Positions 1 to 10,897 of a stretch of 64,000 nt of DNA are shown here, piece by piece. Source of the stretch: Shewanella kaireitica (GTDB lineage: Bacteria; Pseudomonadota; Gammaproteobacteria; Enterobacterales; Shewanellaceae); assembly GCF_023284045.1 (NCBI RefSeq), contig NZ_JAKIKQ010000013.1, positions 62,001 to 126,000 of the forward strand, given 5' to 3'. A program made the translations under genes and the position numbers. The notes beneath the pieces are model-generated. The model saw only the letters and a program-made list of their open reading frames with translations, was not told where the DNA came from and ran no database searches. Position 1 is the first letter of the stretch; each line of letters starts with the position of its first letter.

Positions 1-1
1 C

Positions 2-388
2 TATACAGGAGTGACACTTGGCCAACATCCGATGAGTCTATTACGGGGGCAACCTTGCTTACATCATTGTTTGACTGCTGAGCAATTGGATGAATGTCGT
101 AGTGGTCAAGTAGTCACAGTGGCTGGACTTGTGGTTGGACGACAGCGCCCAGGTACGGCTTCTGGCGTTACTTTTATTACGCTAGAAGATGAAACTGGCA
201 ACGTAAACTTAGTTGTATGGAGCGCGACGGCAAGAGCGCAAAGACGAGCTTATTTAGTTGCAAAAATCATGAAGGTGACTGGGGTTCTAGAGCGTAAATC
301 GGGCGTGACTCATGTGGTCGCGGGTAGGTTGACTGATATCTCTGTGGCGTTAAATGAGTTAGTTATACGTTCAAGAGACTTTCATTAA
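2..388 (+). CDS. dnaE2: Error-prone DNA polymerase DnaE2, C-terminal fragment
   Basis: This is the last ~128 residues of a gene entering from the left edge; the frame is open to base 2, so the GTG at 11 is not a real start. The segment matches the C-terminal OB-fold of DnaE2-type polymerases: a VTVAGLVVGRQRPGTASG stretch, then FITLEDETGNVNLVVW, and the typical SRDFH ending. DnaE2 is the catalytic subunit of the damage-induced translesion mutasome that works with ImuA and ImuB, whose genes would be expected just upstream, outside the window. Only the identity of the tail can be judged; polymerase active-site residues are not in view. Confidence 0.88.
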   Translation, partial: YTGVTLGQHPMSLLRGQPCLHHCLTAEQLDECRSGQVVTVAGLVVGRQRPGTASGVTFITLEDETGNVNLVVWSATARAQRRAYLVAKIMKVTGVLERKSGVTHVVAGRLTDISVALNELVIRSRDFH

Positions 389-431
389 ACAGCCAAGGTA
401 AAGGAGTAGTGATTTACTAGAGCTGGTAAGC

Positions 432-989
432 TTGGTATATAATGACCGAGTCTATTGTAACCGAGCAAAACTATTGCAAATTATTCTGTTAACCCATGAG
501 CGGGAAGTCACCCGTCCGACTAATACAGGGCAGATCGCTATCAATGTTTATCCTGAGCATTGCCAACGCATCATTTGGGCAAGAAAAGCACCGGATGAAA
601 CATTACTAAATCTTCTTAAAACAGAGGATTGCGCTTTGTTGTTTCCTGATGAGGCCGTAGCAGAAAAAGCTGGCTTAGCTGAAGTTAGTTGTACAGAAAA
701 CCATGAAAACTATATTAGCAAATCCAGGCCTAACACTTTGGTCATCTTAGATGCGACATGGCAAGAAGCGCGTAAGATGATCCGCCGAAGTCCATATCTC
801 AAAGAGGCAAAGAAATACGCTTTAACAACGAGTCAAAACTCTCAATTTAACTTAAGACGTAACCAAGTTGACGGCGGACTTTGCACCGTTGAATGTATCA
901 TCGCACTTTTTAAACAAGCCAATATGCTAAATGAGGCCGAAGTATTAGCTATCGAGTTTGAACAAATGCTTAGCCAAGCTAAAGGTTAG
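432..989 (+). CDS. DTW domain protein (tRNA-uridine aminocarboxypropyltransferase-like)
   Basis: The protein carries the DTW-family signature DATWQEARKM at about residues 107-116 and an upstream THEREVTRPTNTG block near residues 21-33 that is typical of the family. Family members such as E. coli TapT (YfiP) place the acp3U modification on tRNA using S-adenosylmethionine, so a tRNA-modifying role is likely. The start is uncertain. The TTG at 432 is the first plausible codon after the in-frame stop at 399-401, and the N-terminal cysteine-rich zinc motif seen in longer members is absent. A good AAGGAG lies at 401-406 but too far upstream for the TTG. It may be a naturally short DTW form or a shortened gene. 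It converges with the downstream hemolysin III-like gene. Confidence 0.8.
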   Translation: MVYNDRVYCNRAKLLQIILLTHEREVTRPTNTGQIAINVYPEHCQRIIWARKAPDETLLNLLKTEDCALLFPDEAVAEKAGLAEVSCTENHENYISKSRPNTLVILDATWQEARKMIRRSPYLKEAKKYALTTSQNSQFNLRRNQVDGGLCTVECIIALFKQANMLNEAEVLAIEFEQMLSQAKG

Positions 990-1049
990 CAAACAGCTTT
1001 ATCATTATTTTGATAAAAACTGCTTGCATAGGCAGGATTAATGCAGGCT

Positions 1050-1739
1050 TTAAATCACGGTCAAGTAGATACACAGAAAATGACTGATCGCACCGCCTAA
1101 TACAAACAGGTGCCATATGGCATGATTGTATGGAATGCGTTTAGCTACATAGAATATAACCCCTAAGCTATAAAACAACCCGCCAATAATTAACAGGTTA
1201 AAGCCCAAAGGCGACATGCCTGCAATCAACTCTTTCATTACTGTCACGCAAAGCCAGCCCATTGCAAGGTACAAGAGCAAACTGAATACTTTGAAGCGGT
1301 TAATAAACAGGGTCTTAAACAAAATACCACCAACGGCCAATGACCAGATTGCAATTAATACTAAGTTAGCATTCTCATTGCCGGTTTCACTGTTTAAGCT
1401 GATCAGCATTAATGGTGTATAGGTACCTGCTATAAGAAGGTAGATAGCACAATGATCTGCCACTTTAAGCTTATGTTTTAAAACAATATCGGTTGCACTG
1501 TGGTACAGCGTTGAGCAAAGGAAAAGTAAAATGATACTGGCGCAATAAACAATAACACCAGCCATTTGGACAAAGGATAAATGCTCATAACCTTTGAGGA
1601 TGCACATGATCAAACCTACGACACCTGCAACGACACCTAGCCCGTGGCTTAAGCTGTTTGCAAGCTCCTCTTTAACACTATAACTCGCGTTAGTGACCAC
1701 ATTGGGTTTTGAAGAAAGGGTAGATTCTTGACTCGACAT
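1050..1739 (-). CDS. Hemolysin III family membrane protein (TrhA/YqfA type)
   Basis: This 229-residue polytopic inner-membrane protein has about seven hydrophobic segments between residues 40 and 229. Conserved family marks include EELANSLSHGLG near residue 25, a serine/histidine stretch LCSTLYHSATD near residue 75, and NHAIWHLFVLGGAISHF near the C-terminus. These His and Asp/Ser residues form the putative metal site shared with the PAQR superfamily. The name hemolysin III comes from the Bacillus founder; in Gram-negative bacteria (E. coli YqfA) the role is thought to lie in membrane homeostasis rather than haemolysis. Start ATG at 1739. It is monocistronic and faces away from the next gene across a 350-bp gap. 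Confidence 0.88.
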   Translation of the reverse strand: MSSQESTLSSKPNVVTNASYSVKEELANSLSHGLGVVAGVVGLIMCILKGYEHLSFVQMAGVIVYCASIILLFLCSTLYHSATDIVLKHKLKVADHCAIYLLIAGTYTPLMLISLNSETGNENANLVLIAIWSLAVGGILFKTLFINRFKVFSLLLYLAMGWLCVTVMKELIAGMSPLGFNLLIIGGLFYSLGVIFYVAKRIPYNHAIWHLFVLGGAISHFLCIYLTVI

Positions 1740-2096
1740 AGGGGGAAACGACTTCTGGTTAGACCACGATTATCTGCAGTGTATCAGCTTTAATCATAAA
1801 AGCCATAGTTTTAGCGTACACGTGTTAGCTTAAAGTGTTGCTCAATGTATCGTATTGATATTTAGTCATTTTACTAAAAACAATGTTGTTTCATACAGAT
1901 GTTGAACTTTTGTAATAAAGCTGTCTCTAATGGTTTAAACTGCAATAAAAGTAGTGCTTGAAGTATGACTTTGGATCAAAGGGATACTAAATCAGGCATG
2001 TAGAGACACTCGAATATAAGCCGTTAAGTTACTTATCTCAGAGCTTTTTATGGACAAAAAATAAATCACCGGACTGAAAATTTGAAGAGATCTGTT
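1740..2096. other. Divergent intergenic region, no gene seen
   Basis: About 350 bp separates the hemolysin III-like gene (minus) and the following plus-strand gene. It is A/T-rich and must hold both promoters, but no site matched well enough to call. Confidence 0.4.
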
Positions 2097-3092
2097 ATGC
2101 CATCTTTTACGGCGATTAGCGCTAATGGACAAGCGCAAAATGATTCAAAGTCTAAGCAAAGCTACAGCGGCATAGGGCCAATCAGTGCCAGTAGAGATCT
2201 TGCTGAAGCTGATTGTAATCGATTATTAGCGCCAATATATGGAAGTAACGCTACTGATGGAGTCGCAGAGATAACCACGGCGATAAAAAGAACCAACGAA
2301 AGCAAACAGCCATTAACCCCAGCGTCACCAAAGACGAATTACCCTGAGATTTTTCTACTTTTTTTGGTTATTGCTATGCATGTTTTAGTCATCGCAATAA
2401 TTAATCAATTCTGGGCTAAGCAAGATTTGCATCTGCCAGATCTAACGCCAGTGAAAATTAGCTCTTATCTTTATGTCGCACCTAAAAAAGTACAGTTAGA
2501 GCCTATGGATGATGAAACTATCTCAAAAAAGACGTCTGTAGACAAAGTGCTTGTCGAAAAAACAGCAGAATTAAATGAAAAGCTTCAACCTGACACACCA
2601 GTAGAGAGTTTGCCTGTAGTATTAGAGCGCCAAACAACGGTAAGTCACAGTGCTGAAGCCACTAAAGAGAGTGTTATAGAGACTAGCGCTAAAATAGTGA
2701 GTAAAAGCAATCGCTATAACGCCATGGCTGCCGCACAATCATATTTACAACGTCAAAACAATGCGGCGCTGGATACACTGATCATTGACAAAGCTAATGA
2801 GTACACAGGCCCTCGATCCTTGAGTGTAATGGATGGTGATATGGAGGAGTTGGTGTTTCCTGAAGTAGATAAGTACAGCAAGGTACCAACTAACGATCAT
2901 AGACTTGACCCTAACCGAGTGGTGCGCCAAGGTGATACTTGCTATCGGATTGTAAAGACCCCAACTCAGATTAATCCTTATGCTGAGAATATTGGTTTCC
3001 CTTTCAATTGTGGTGGCGATAAAGTTAAGCAAGCGATCAATGCAGCTATCTCTGCTCGGTTAGAAAAGCGCATGATCAGCCGAAAAAAATGA
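2097..3092 (+). CDS. Unrecognised single-pass membrane protein
   Basis: Product of 331 residues that I do not recognise. The first ~85 residues are hydrophilic and probably cytoplasmic. One strong membrane helix follows (IFLLFLVIAMHVLVIAIINQFW, about residues 85-106), then a long charged, Glu/Lys-rich segment that is probably periplasmic. The C-terminal ~70 residues are better ordered and contain two cysteines (DTCYRIV and FNCGGD) that could form a disulfide. The arrangement recalls TonB-like or envelope-spanning adaptor proteins but there is no TonB motif. I prefer ATG 2097, preceded by GAAGAG seven bases upstream, over TTG 2082. It stands alone ahead of the thiamine operon, and its function is unknown. 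Confidence 0.7.
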   Translation: MPSFTAISANGQAQNDSKSKQSYSGIGPISASRDLAEADCNRLLAPIYGSNATDGVAEITTAIKRTNESKQPLTPASPKTNYPEIFLLFLVIAMHVLVIAIINQFWAKQDLHLPDLTPVKISSYLYVAPKKVQLEPMDDETISKKTSVDKVLVEKTAELNEKLQPDTPVESLPVVLERQTTVSHSAEATKESVIETSAKIVSKSNRYNAMAAAQSYLQRQNNAALDTLIIDKANEYTGPRSLSVMDGDMEELVFPEVDKYSKVPTNDHRLDPNRVVRQGDTCYRIVKTPTQINPYAENIGFPFNCGGDKVKQAINAAISARLEKRMISRKK

Positions 3093-3224
3093 TCTGTTTA
3101 CATGATAATTTTTCACGCAAAAGGTGATGTTTAAAGCCATTTTTTATATTTAGTGCTTTATTTACAATAGTTTAAATCATGTATTTAATTGATAGTATTT
3201 TGATTTATTATTGTGGTTGTTAAC

Positions 3225-3254
3225 TTGTGTCTAGACCTGAGATAGGCTTATACT
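3225..3254 (+). promoter_or_regulatory. Probable sigma70 promoter of the thi operon
   Basis: TTGTGT (3225-3230), an 18-bp spacer and TATACT (3249-3254) lie immediately upstream of the TPP riboswitch aptamer. The position is right for the start of a riboswitch-led transcript; assignment is by consensus only. Confidence 0.5.
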
Positions 3255-3260
3255 GCAGCC

Positions 3261-3350
3261 TCATCTTGTCGGAGTGCCATATGGCTGAGACCGTTTATTC
3301 GGGATCCGTTGAACCTGATCAGGCTAGAACCTGCGAAGGAAACAAGCGAA
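3261..3350 (+). promoter_or_regulatory. TPP (thi-box) riboswitch upstream of thiC
   Basis: The conserved thi-box elements occur in order: CTTGTCGGAGTGCC at 3265-3278, GGCTGAGA at about 3283-3290, GAACCTGATC at 3311-3320, then AACCTGCGAAGGAAACAAG closing the P1 helix with the initial CTTGT. This aptamer binds thiamine pyrophosphate and lowers expression of downstream biosynthesis genes. About 165 nt separate it from the probable thiC start. No GC-rich terminator hairpin was seen there, so control of translation initiation is more likely than attenuation, but this was not folded. Confidence 0.93.
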
Positions 3351-3430
3351 ATTTTTGCATTTTAAAAGCTATATTAAAATAGTTATCTGCAATATTTCGG
3401 TGGTTAAGTGCATCTGTAAACTGCGTGTAA

Positions 3431-5527
<2,097 letters not shown>

Positions 5528-5529
5528 GC

Positions 5530-7113
5530 ATGGCAAAGGTTAATTCTAACCCGATGCCAATGCGCAATCGTCCAATTGTATGGACGATTGCGGGATCTGA
5601 TAGTGGCGGCGGGGCAGGTATTCAAGCTGATTTGGCGACAATCAATGATTTAGACGCTCATGGCTGCAGTGTTATTACAGCAGTGACAGCGCAAAGTTCT
5701 GTCACTGTCGCATCAGTTGAAGCGGTATCACCACAGATATTAATCGCGCAGCTTGATGTGTTGGCGACTGACCTTGCTCCACAAGCAATTAAAATAGGCC
5801 TGTTAGCCAACCAACAGCAGATAAATTTGGTGGCAAACTGGTTACAAAGAAGTCTCTTGCAGTGGCGAGATCGCGGCTTTACGGTAGCGGTTATTCTCGA
5901 TCCCGTGATGGTAGCGACTTGTGGAGATGCACTTACAGGCGCAGAAGCACTCGACTTTACACCGTTTAAAGGGCTACTGACATTAATCACTCCTAATGTT
6001 ACCGAACTTGCCACGTTAGCTGGACGTCAGTTGATAACACCGGAGCAGAGTGTTCAAGCGGCTCAAACGCTAGCTACACAGCTAAAAGTGTCAGTAATCG
6101 CCAAAGGAGGCGATATTGGACCTAATTGGGATAAGAAGCTTGCTCGGGATTTACTGGTTTGCCATCAGGTTACTGGGGTTTCGAGTTTACATAGTGAACA
6201 TTCCTTTTGGCTCACCTCAAGCAGAATAGATACCAAGAACAACCATGGAACCGGTTGTACATTGTCTTCGGCAATTGCAGCGGTGATGGCGCATGGCTTT
6301 GTGCTAAATGATGCGGTGGTGGTTGCTAAAGCTTATGTTTCTCAAGGATTAGCTCGAAGTTATCAGCCTGGCAGCGGTTCAGGTTGTTTAGCGCGTTGCG
6401 GTTGGCCAAATACGTTGTCTATTTATCCATTTATCGAACCGCTTTTTGAAGTTGCTGAGAAAAATAATTCTAATAATCTGAGTACTCAAGGTTTTAAGAA
6501 ACTCACTACGCAGTTAGGCGTTTACCCTGTAGTTGCTGAGCTTGATATGTTGCGAAAGCTGCTTAAAGCGGGAGCGAAGACGATTCAACTACGAGTAAAA
6601 GATCCCGCAGATCCGTTACTTGAGCAAAAAATTGTACAAGCAATTGCGCTCGGGCGAGATTATAGGGCTCAGGTCTTTATTAATGATCATTGGCAGTTAG
6701 CCATAAAACATCACGCGTTCGGGGTTCACTTAGGGCAAGAAGATCTTGTTGCTAGTAATTTAAAGCTGCTGAGTGAAGCTAATATCGCATTGGGATTATC
6801 GAGTCATAGTTACTTTGAGATCTTGTTAGCGATGCAACATAAACCTTCCTATATCGCTTTTGGGCATATTTTCCCTACAACGACGAAACAGATGCCATCC
6901 GCGCCCCAAGGGCTTAGAAAGCTAACTCGCTACGTAGACTTGATGCAGGGCGAGCTGCCAGTAGTAGCGATTGGCGGTATCGACTCAAGCACACTCGCTG
7001 AGGTGAAAAAAACCGGTGTGGGTGATATTGCCGTAGTGCGTGCTGTCACTGAAGCCGTTGATCCGGCTGGAGCCTACCAAGCTTTAGTTAAACAGTGGGC
7101 TGAGGGGGAATAA
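5530..7113 (+). CDS. thiDE: Fused HMP-P kinase / thiamine-phosphate synthase (ThiD-ThiE)
   Basis: This is a two-domain fusion of 527 residues. Residues ~12-275 are ThiD (HMP and HMP-P kinase) with the TVAGSDSGGGAGIQADL substrate loop and the NNHGTGCTLSSA anion-hole/catalytic segment near residue 238. Residues ~320-520 are ThiE (thiamine phosphate synthase) with IQLRVKDP, VFINDHW, GVHLGQEDL and the GHIFPTTTKQ phosphate-binding loop, ending in AIGGID and VAVVRA-like strands. It makes HMP-PP and couples it to the thiazole phosphate. The domains are joined by a ~40-residue linker. The start ATG follows GAGGAG in the thiC tail, and its stop overlaps the ATG of thiF. Confidence 0.93.
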   Translation: MAKVNSNPMPMRNRPIVWTIAGSDSGGGAGIQADLATINDLDAHGCSVITAVTAQSSVTVASVEAVSPQILIAQLDVLATDLAPQAIKIGLLANQQQINLVANWLQRSLLQWRDRGFTVAVILDPVMVATCGDALTGAEALDFTPFKGLLTLITPNVTELATLAGRQLITPEQSVQAAQTLATQLKVSVIAKGGDIGPNWDKKLARDLLVCHQVTGVSSLHSEHSFWLTSSRIDTKNNHGTGCTLSSAIAAVMAHGFVLNDAVVVAKAYVSQGLARSYQPGSGSGCLARCGWPNTLSIYPFIEPLFEVAEKNNSNNLSTQGFKKLTTQLGVYPVVAELDMLRKLLKAGAKTIQLRVKDPADPLLEQKIVQAIALGRDYRAQVFINDHWQLAIKHHAFGVHLGQEDLVASNLKLLSEANIALGLSSHSYFEILLAMQHKPSYIAFGHIFPTTTKQMPSAPQGLRKLTRYVDLMQGELPVVAIGGIDSSTLAEVKKTGVGDIAVVRAVTEAVDPAGAYQALVKQWAEGE

Positions 7114-7928
7114 TGGCCGTTACTGATAAGGAGTTTTTGCGCTACTCACGGCAAATTCTTTTACCTGAAGTCGGTGAACAGGGGCAAAATCGCTTTAAGC
7201 AATCCCATATATTGATCATAGGTGTTGGTGGGTTAGGCACATTGACGGCGCAGTATCTTGCTGCTGCTGGCATTGGCAAAATAACGCTGGTAGATGGCGA
7301 TGTTGTTGAACTATCGAATCTTCCTAGGCAATTACTGTTCTCTAAAGAGGACTTAGGCGTCAATAAAGCGCAAGTTGCAGCTATAAAACTGATGCGTGCT
7401 TATGAAGATTGTGAGATCTACAGCTACTGCGAATATCTAAGTGCAGCTAATACTAATGATTTGTTTAGTAGCAAGCCATCGGAGTTTGATCTGTTACTCG
7501 ATTGCAGCGATAACTTTGATGTGAGGCAACTGGTTAATCTACAAGCTATAAAGCAGGGGATCACTTTAGTTTCAGCATCCGCAGCTCACTTTCAAGGTCA
7601 GCTATTGAGTATTAACCAACAAATCTCGCCTGAGTCAGGCTGTTACCACTGCTTATATCCTAGTGATATGAGTGTGAGTCAAACCTGCCAAACTATCGGC
7701 GTGTTAGGGCCCATGGTGGGTACATTAGCGTCAATGCAGGCATTGATGAGTTTAAATCTGTTGTTGGATGTTGATGTTCTTAAACCATCTTTAGACGAAA
7801 CTGCAGCAAAAACAAAGATTAACGGCAATCAATTACTGGGGAAGTTATTTCGCTTTGATGGTGGCAAATTTACTTGGCGACAAGCATCTCTTTTACGTGA
7901 CCCAAACTGCAGCGTCTGTAGCGCTTGA
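7113..7928 (+). CDS. thiF: Sulfur-carrier adenylyltransferase ThiF
   Basis: ThiF activates the C-terminal glycine of ThiS by adenylation so that sulfur can be loaded for thiazole synthesis. The 271-residue protein is of E1/MoeB/ThiF type. It has RYSRQILLPEVGEQGQ at the N-terminus, a nucleotide-binding GVGGLGT loop near residues 37-43, LVDGDVVELSNLPRQ, and LLDCSDNFDVRQ. Two CxxC pairs bind zinc (CYHC near residue 184 and CSVC at the C-terminus). The start ATG overlaps the thiDE stop codon (TAATG). thiS follows after 49 bases. Confidence 0.93.
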   Translation: MAVTDKEFLRYSRQILLPEVGEQGQNRFKQSHILIIGVGGLGTLTAQYLAAAGIGKITLVDGDVVELSNLPRQLLFSKEDLGVNKAQVAAIKLMRAYEDCEIYSYCEYLSAANTNDLFSSKPSEFDLLLDCSDNFDVRQLVNLQAIKQGITLVSASAAHFQGQLLSINQQISPESGCYHCLYPSDMSVSQTCQTIGVLGPMVGTLASMQALMSLNLLLDVDVLKPSLDETAAKTKINGNQLLGKLFRFDGGKFTWRQASLLRDPNCSVCSA

Positions 7929-7977
7929 TGTATTTCACTTTGAAGTTGATAGCGAAACAGAATGAGGAGAATGATAA

Positions 7978-8181
7978 ATGATTAGCATTTTTTTGAATGA
8001 CGAAGTAATGAGTATCGCTGATGGTTCGTCGTTAACAGATGTATTAAAGCGGCGAACTATTGCAGAAAATGGTGTGGCTTTAGTACTCAATGCTGAAGTG
8101 GTACCTAGAAGTCGCTGGCCACATATCATGTGTCAGCAAGATGATACGTTAGAAGTTTTTTCCGTTGTCGCTGGAGGTTAA
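7978..8181 (+). CDS. thiS: Sulfur-carrier protein ThiS
   Basis: A 67-residue ubiquitin-like protein ending in VVAGG. The terminal Gly-Gly is the feature that ThiF adenylates and converts to a thiocarboxylate, which then donates sulfur to ThiG. The internal [18 protein letters not shown] segment is typical of ThiS. A GAGGAG ribosome binding site sits just before the ATG (AGGAGAATGATAA ATG). The TAA stop shares one base with the thiG start. Confidence 0.93.
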   Translation: MISIFLNDEVMSIADGSSLTDVLKRRTIAENGVALVLNAEVVPRSRWPHIMCQQDDTLEVFSVVAGG

Positions 8182-8948
8182 TGATGTTGAAAATTGGTGA
8201 TACAGAGTTTAGCTCTAGGCTGTTTACTGGCACCGGCAAGTTTGCTGATGAAAAGGCAATGCTCGCGGCGATTAGCGCTTCAAGTTCTGAACTGGTCACG
8301 CTGGCTGTTAAGCGGCTTGATCTGAAAACCGGTAGCGATAATATTTTAAAACCACTGCAACAGCGTGGGATAAAGTTACTGCCAAACACAGCTGGTGCAC
8401 GCAATGTGAAAGAGGCCGTTTTTGCGGCTCATTTATCTCGAGAGATGTTGGGGACTAATTGGATAAAACTTGAGATCCACCCTGATCCTAAGTACCTGAT
8501 GCCCGATCCTATCGAAACATTAGCCGCAGCACGGATTTTATGCGAACAAGGATATGTTGTTTTACCTTATGTACATGCCGATCCCGTCTTGTGTCGGCGT
8601 TTAGAAGAGGTTGGTTGCGCTGCTGTGATGCCTTTGGGCAGCCCGATAGGTTCAAATCAAGGTTTAGCTACAGAGCCATTTTTAAAAATCATCATCGAAC
8701 AGTCACAAGTACCTGTGGTGATTGATGCAGGCATTGGGGCTCCTTCACAAGCGACTAGAGCGATGGAACTTGGTGCTGATGCTGTATTGGTTAATACGGC
8801 GATTGCAAGCAGTGCTGATCCAGTTGCTATGGGGCGCTGCTTCGCTCAAGCCGTAGATACCGGGCGAGCAGCATTTATTGCTGGGTTAGGAAGTGTCAGT
8901 AAGCAGGCAAATAATACAAGTCCATTAACGGGTTTTCTAAATGTTTAA
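8181..8948 (+). CDS. thiG: Thiazole synthase ThiG
   Basis: ThiG builds the thiazole phosphate ring from deoxyxylulose 5-phosphate, dehydroglycine and ThiS thiocarboxylate. The 255-residue TIM-barrel protein shows [10 protein letters not shown] near the N-terminus, the Schiff-base lysine in WIKLEI at residue 96, [25 protein letters not shown] and the phosphate-binding [11 protein letters not shown]. Length is as expected. It overlaps thiS by one base and is followed by thiH after 36 bases. Confidence 0.95.
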   Translation: MMLKIGDTEFSSRLFTGTGKFADEKAMLAAISASSSELVTLAVKRLDLKTGSDNILKPLQQRGIKLLPNTAGARNVKEAVFAAHLSREMLGTNWIKLEIHPDPKYLMPDPIETLAAARILCEQGYVVLPYVHADPVLCRRLEEVGCAAVMPLGSPIGSNQGLATEPFLKIIIEQSQVPVVIDAGIGAPSQATRAMELGADAVLVNTAIASSADPVAMGRCFAQAVDTGRAAFIAGLGSVSKQANNTSPLTGFLNV

Positions 8949-8984
8949 CCGCTTACACACCCAAGTTAGCCAAAAGGCGGCCTC

Positions 8985-10094
8985 ATGAGTTTTGTCGACG
9001 AGTTTAAAAAACTGTCACGCAGTGAATTACAGATGTCTTTGTATTCAACAACTAAGCAAGATGTTGAGCGAGCACTTATCAATCCAGAGGGCAATTTATC
9101 GAGTTTACTTGCATTGCTGTCGCCAACTGCAGAACCTTACCTTGAGCAGATGGCGCAGCGATCAGTAGCACTCACCCGGCAACGTTTTGGCGCAAGCCTT
9201 GGTATGTATATTCCGCTTTACTTGTCTAACTTATGTGCCAATGAGTGTGACTATTGCGGCTTTACTATGAGCAATAAAATTAAGCGTAAGACTTTGTCTG
9301 AAAAAGAATTGGTTAGAGAGTTGTCATTGGTCAAAAAGATGGGCTATGACTCGATACTGTTGGTGTCAGGAGAGCATGAAACAAAAGTTGGTTTAGACTA
9401 TTTTAAGCAGATGCTGCCATTGGTTAAACAGCAGTTTAGCCATGTTGCGTTGGAGGTTCAGCCGCTTGAGCAAACCGATTACCAATCATTGATCGAAGAT
9501 GGCCTTGATGCGGTAATGCTTTATCAAGAAACCTATAACCCGGTGACTTATGCTAACCACCATACGCGTGGTAAGAAGAAAGATTTCAGTTTTCGACTCG
9601 AGTCCCCGGAAAGAGTGGCTAAAGCTGGAGTTGATAAAGTAGGCTTAGGGGTATTATTAGGCCTTGATGATTGGCGTTTAGATGCGTTGCTTATGGGTCA
9701 TCATTTAGCTTATTTAGAAAAAAACTATTGGCGCAGTCGTTATAGCATCTCACTACCGCGTTTAAGACCCTGCACAGGCGGAGTACCACCTAAGGTGGAG
9801 TTGACCGATAAAGGCTTAGTGCAGATGATTTGTGCTTTTAGGTTGTTTAACCACCAACTTGAAATTAGTTTGTCTACCCGCGAAAGTCCTGCGCTTCGTG
9901 ATAATCTGTTCACACTTGGCGTAACCAATGTCAGCGCAGGTAGTTCAACACAACCAGGTGGCTACGATGAACCCAACTCTCAGTTAGATCAATTTGAAAT
10001 AAGTGACGAGCGCACGCCTATGGAAGTCGCCACTGCAATGAGTGCTCGAGGCTTAAACCCTGTTTGGAAAGACTGGGAGATGGGCTGGAAGTAA
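8985..10094 (+). CDS. thiH: 2-iminoacetate synthase ThiH (radical SAM)
   Basis: ThiH cleaves tyrosine to supply dehydroglycine (2-iminoacetate) to ThiG. The radical-SAM cysteine triad CANECDYC lies near residues 84-91, followed by GYDSILLVSGEHE and LEVQPLEQTDY, which match ThiH rather than the related HydG. The 369-residue length is normal. This is the last gene of the thi operon. Because the cell uses ThiH, which forms p-cresol and works best without oxygen, and not ThiO, thiazole synthesis here fits a facultative anaerobe. Confidence 0.95.
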   Translation: MSFVDEFKKLSRSELQMSLYSTTKQDVERALINPEGNLSSLLALLSPTAEPYLEQMAQRSVALTRQRFGASLGMYIPLYLSNLCANECDYCGFTMSNKIKRKTLSEKELVRELSLVKKMGYDSILLVSGEHETKVGLDYFKQMLPLVKQQFSHVALEVQPLEQTDYQSLIEDGLDAVMLYQETYNPVTYANHHTRGKKKDFSFRLESPERVAKAGVDKVGLGVLLGLDDWRLDALLMGHHLAYLEKNYWRSRYSISLPRLRPCTGGVPPKVELTDKGLVQMICAFRLFNHQLEISLSTRESPALRDNLFTLGVTNVSAGSSTQPGGYDEPNSQLDQFEISDERTPMEVATAMSARGLNPVWKDWEMGWK

Positions 10095-10160
10095 AAGGTA
10101 GGTAAAGCTGATACTAAGATAAATATGTAGATTTCTGTTAGCGGATAAAAGGGAAACTGA

Positions 10161-10871
10161 GTGAATATAGAAAAGATCTCAATTGATAAACTCGATGACT
10201 TAGTGCCTCTGTTTGATCAATACATGGTGATTTATACCAATTGCATTAAAAGTTTGACCATTCAGCGGGAATTCAAAACGCTGTAGGAAAGTAGTGGGAT
10301 TTGAGCTAATAGTTATTCTATATCCAAATCCCATAGCGAATCATACAGCGTTTTGAAACCCGCACTACGTGAGCTCCTCAGTCTTTCCACTTCTGCTTTG
10401 CATTGGCTTAAAAGGGAACAACCATTTCTTTACCAATGCGCTTTGAATTGAAAAGGCTGGGGGGCTCTGAACTGGTCAAATACTTAATGCAATTGGTATT
10501 ATAAGCAAGCTTCTGCACCAACTAAGTATCGTGACTATTTAAAACAGCGTTTGAATAATGGAGACGCGACAGTCTTTATTGCCTATAGCGATAAAGAGCC
10601 TGTAGGATTTGTGCTTAATTATCACACTTTTTCTTCTGTTTCATTAGCAAGAGTGATCGTTCTCAACGATCTATTTATCTGTGCATCACATCGGCAGCAA
10701 GGTATCGCGAATACGCTGATTGGAAATGTTATAGAGTTAGCTAAATGTACTAACTCTGCACGAATTGACCTAGGTACTGCTATTGATAATTACACTGCGC
10801 AAGCATTGTATGAAAAGATTGGTTTTATTAAAGATACTGAGTACTTTTCATATAGCCTATCAGTTACTTAA
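10161..10871 (+). pseudogene. GNAT acetyltransferase gene interrupted by a MITE
   Basis: A GNAT-family N-acetyltransferase gene starts at GTG 10161 (VNIEKISIDKLDDLVPLFDQY) and resumes after an inserted element (KQASAPTKYRDYLKQR onward). Joining 10161-10234 to 10502-10871, i.e. removing the insert and one copy of the TTA duplication, restores one 147-codon frame with no other lesion. The second half carries acetyl-CoA-binding features (HRQQGIANTLIGN, a Q/R-x-x-G-x-A loop) and the C-terminal ALYEKIGF helix. Reading from the native start runs into a TAG shortly inside the element, so the gene is broken as it stands. A residual C-terminal ORF (TTG 10551 to 10871) exists but lacks the first ~40 residues. 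Substrate unknown. Confidence 0.85.
10235..10498. mobile_element. 264-bp MITE inserted in the GNAT gene
   Basis: The element has terminal inverted repeats of about 26-27 bp (outer part TACCAATTGCATTAA, three mismatches across the full arm) and is flanked by a 3-bp direct repeat TTA (10232-10234 and 10499-10501). Removing it with one TTA restores the host reading frame exactly. Inside are longer inverted arms (AAAACGCTGTA near 10278 against TACAGCGTTTT near 10345, and GGGATTTG against CAAATCCC), so the left half can fold into a hairpin. There is no transposase ORF, so it depends on an enzyme encoded elsewhere. Confidence 0.85.
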
Positions 10872-10873
10872 GT

Positions 10874-10897
10874 CACTTTAACCAAGGTGTTTTTTTA
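10874..10897 (+). terminator. Rho-independent terminator after the GNAT gene
   Basis: CACTTT-AACC-AAGGTG forms a short stem followed by seven T. It overlaps the last codons of the convergent receiver-domain gene. Confidence 0.55.

Noticed and set aside
2745..3032. Minus-strand 95-codon ORF
   Set aside because: It lies fully inside the plus-strand membrane-protein gene and shows no signal, family motif or ribosome binding site.
10551..10871. A complete small GNAT gene starting at TTG 10551
   Set aside because: It is the 3' part of the interrupted acetyltransferase; the missing N-terminus is found on the other side of the MITE.
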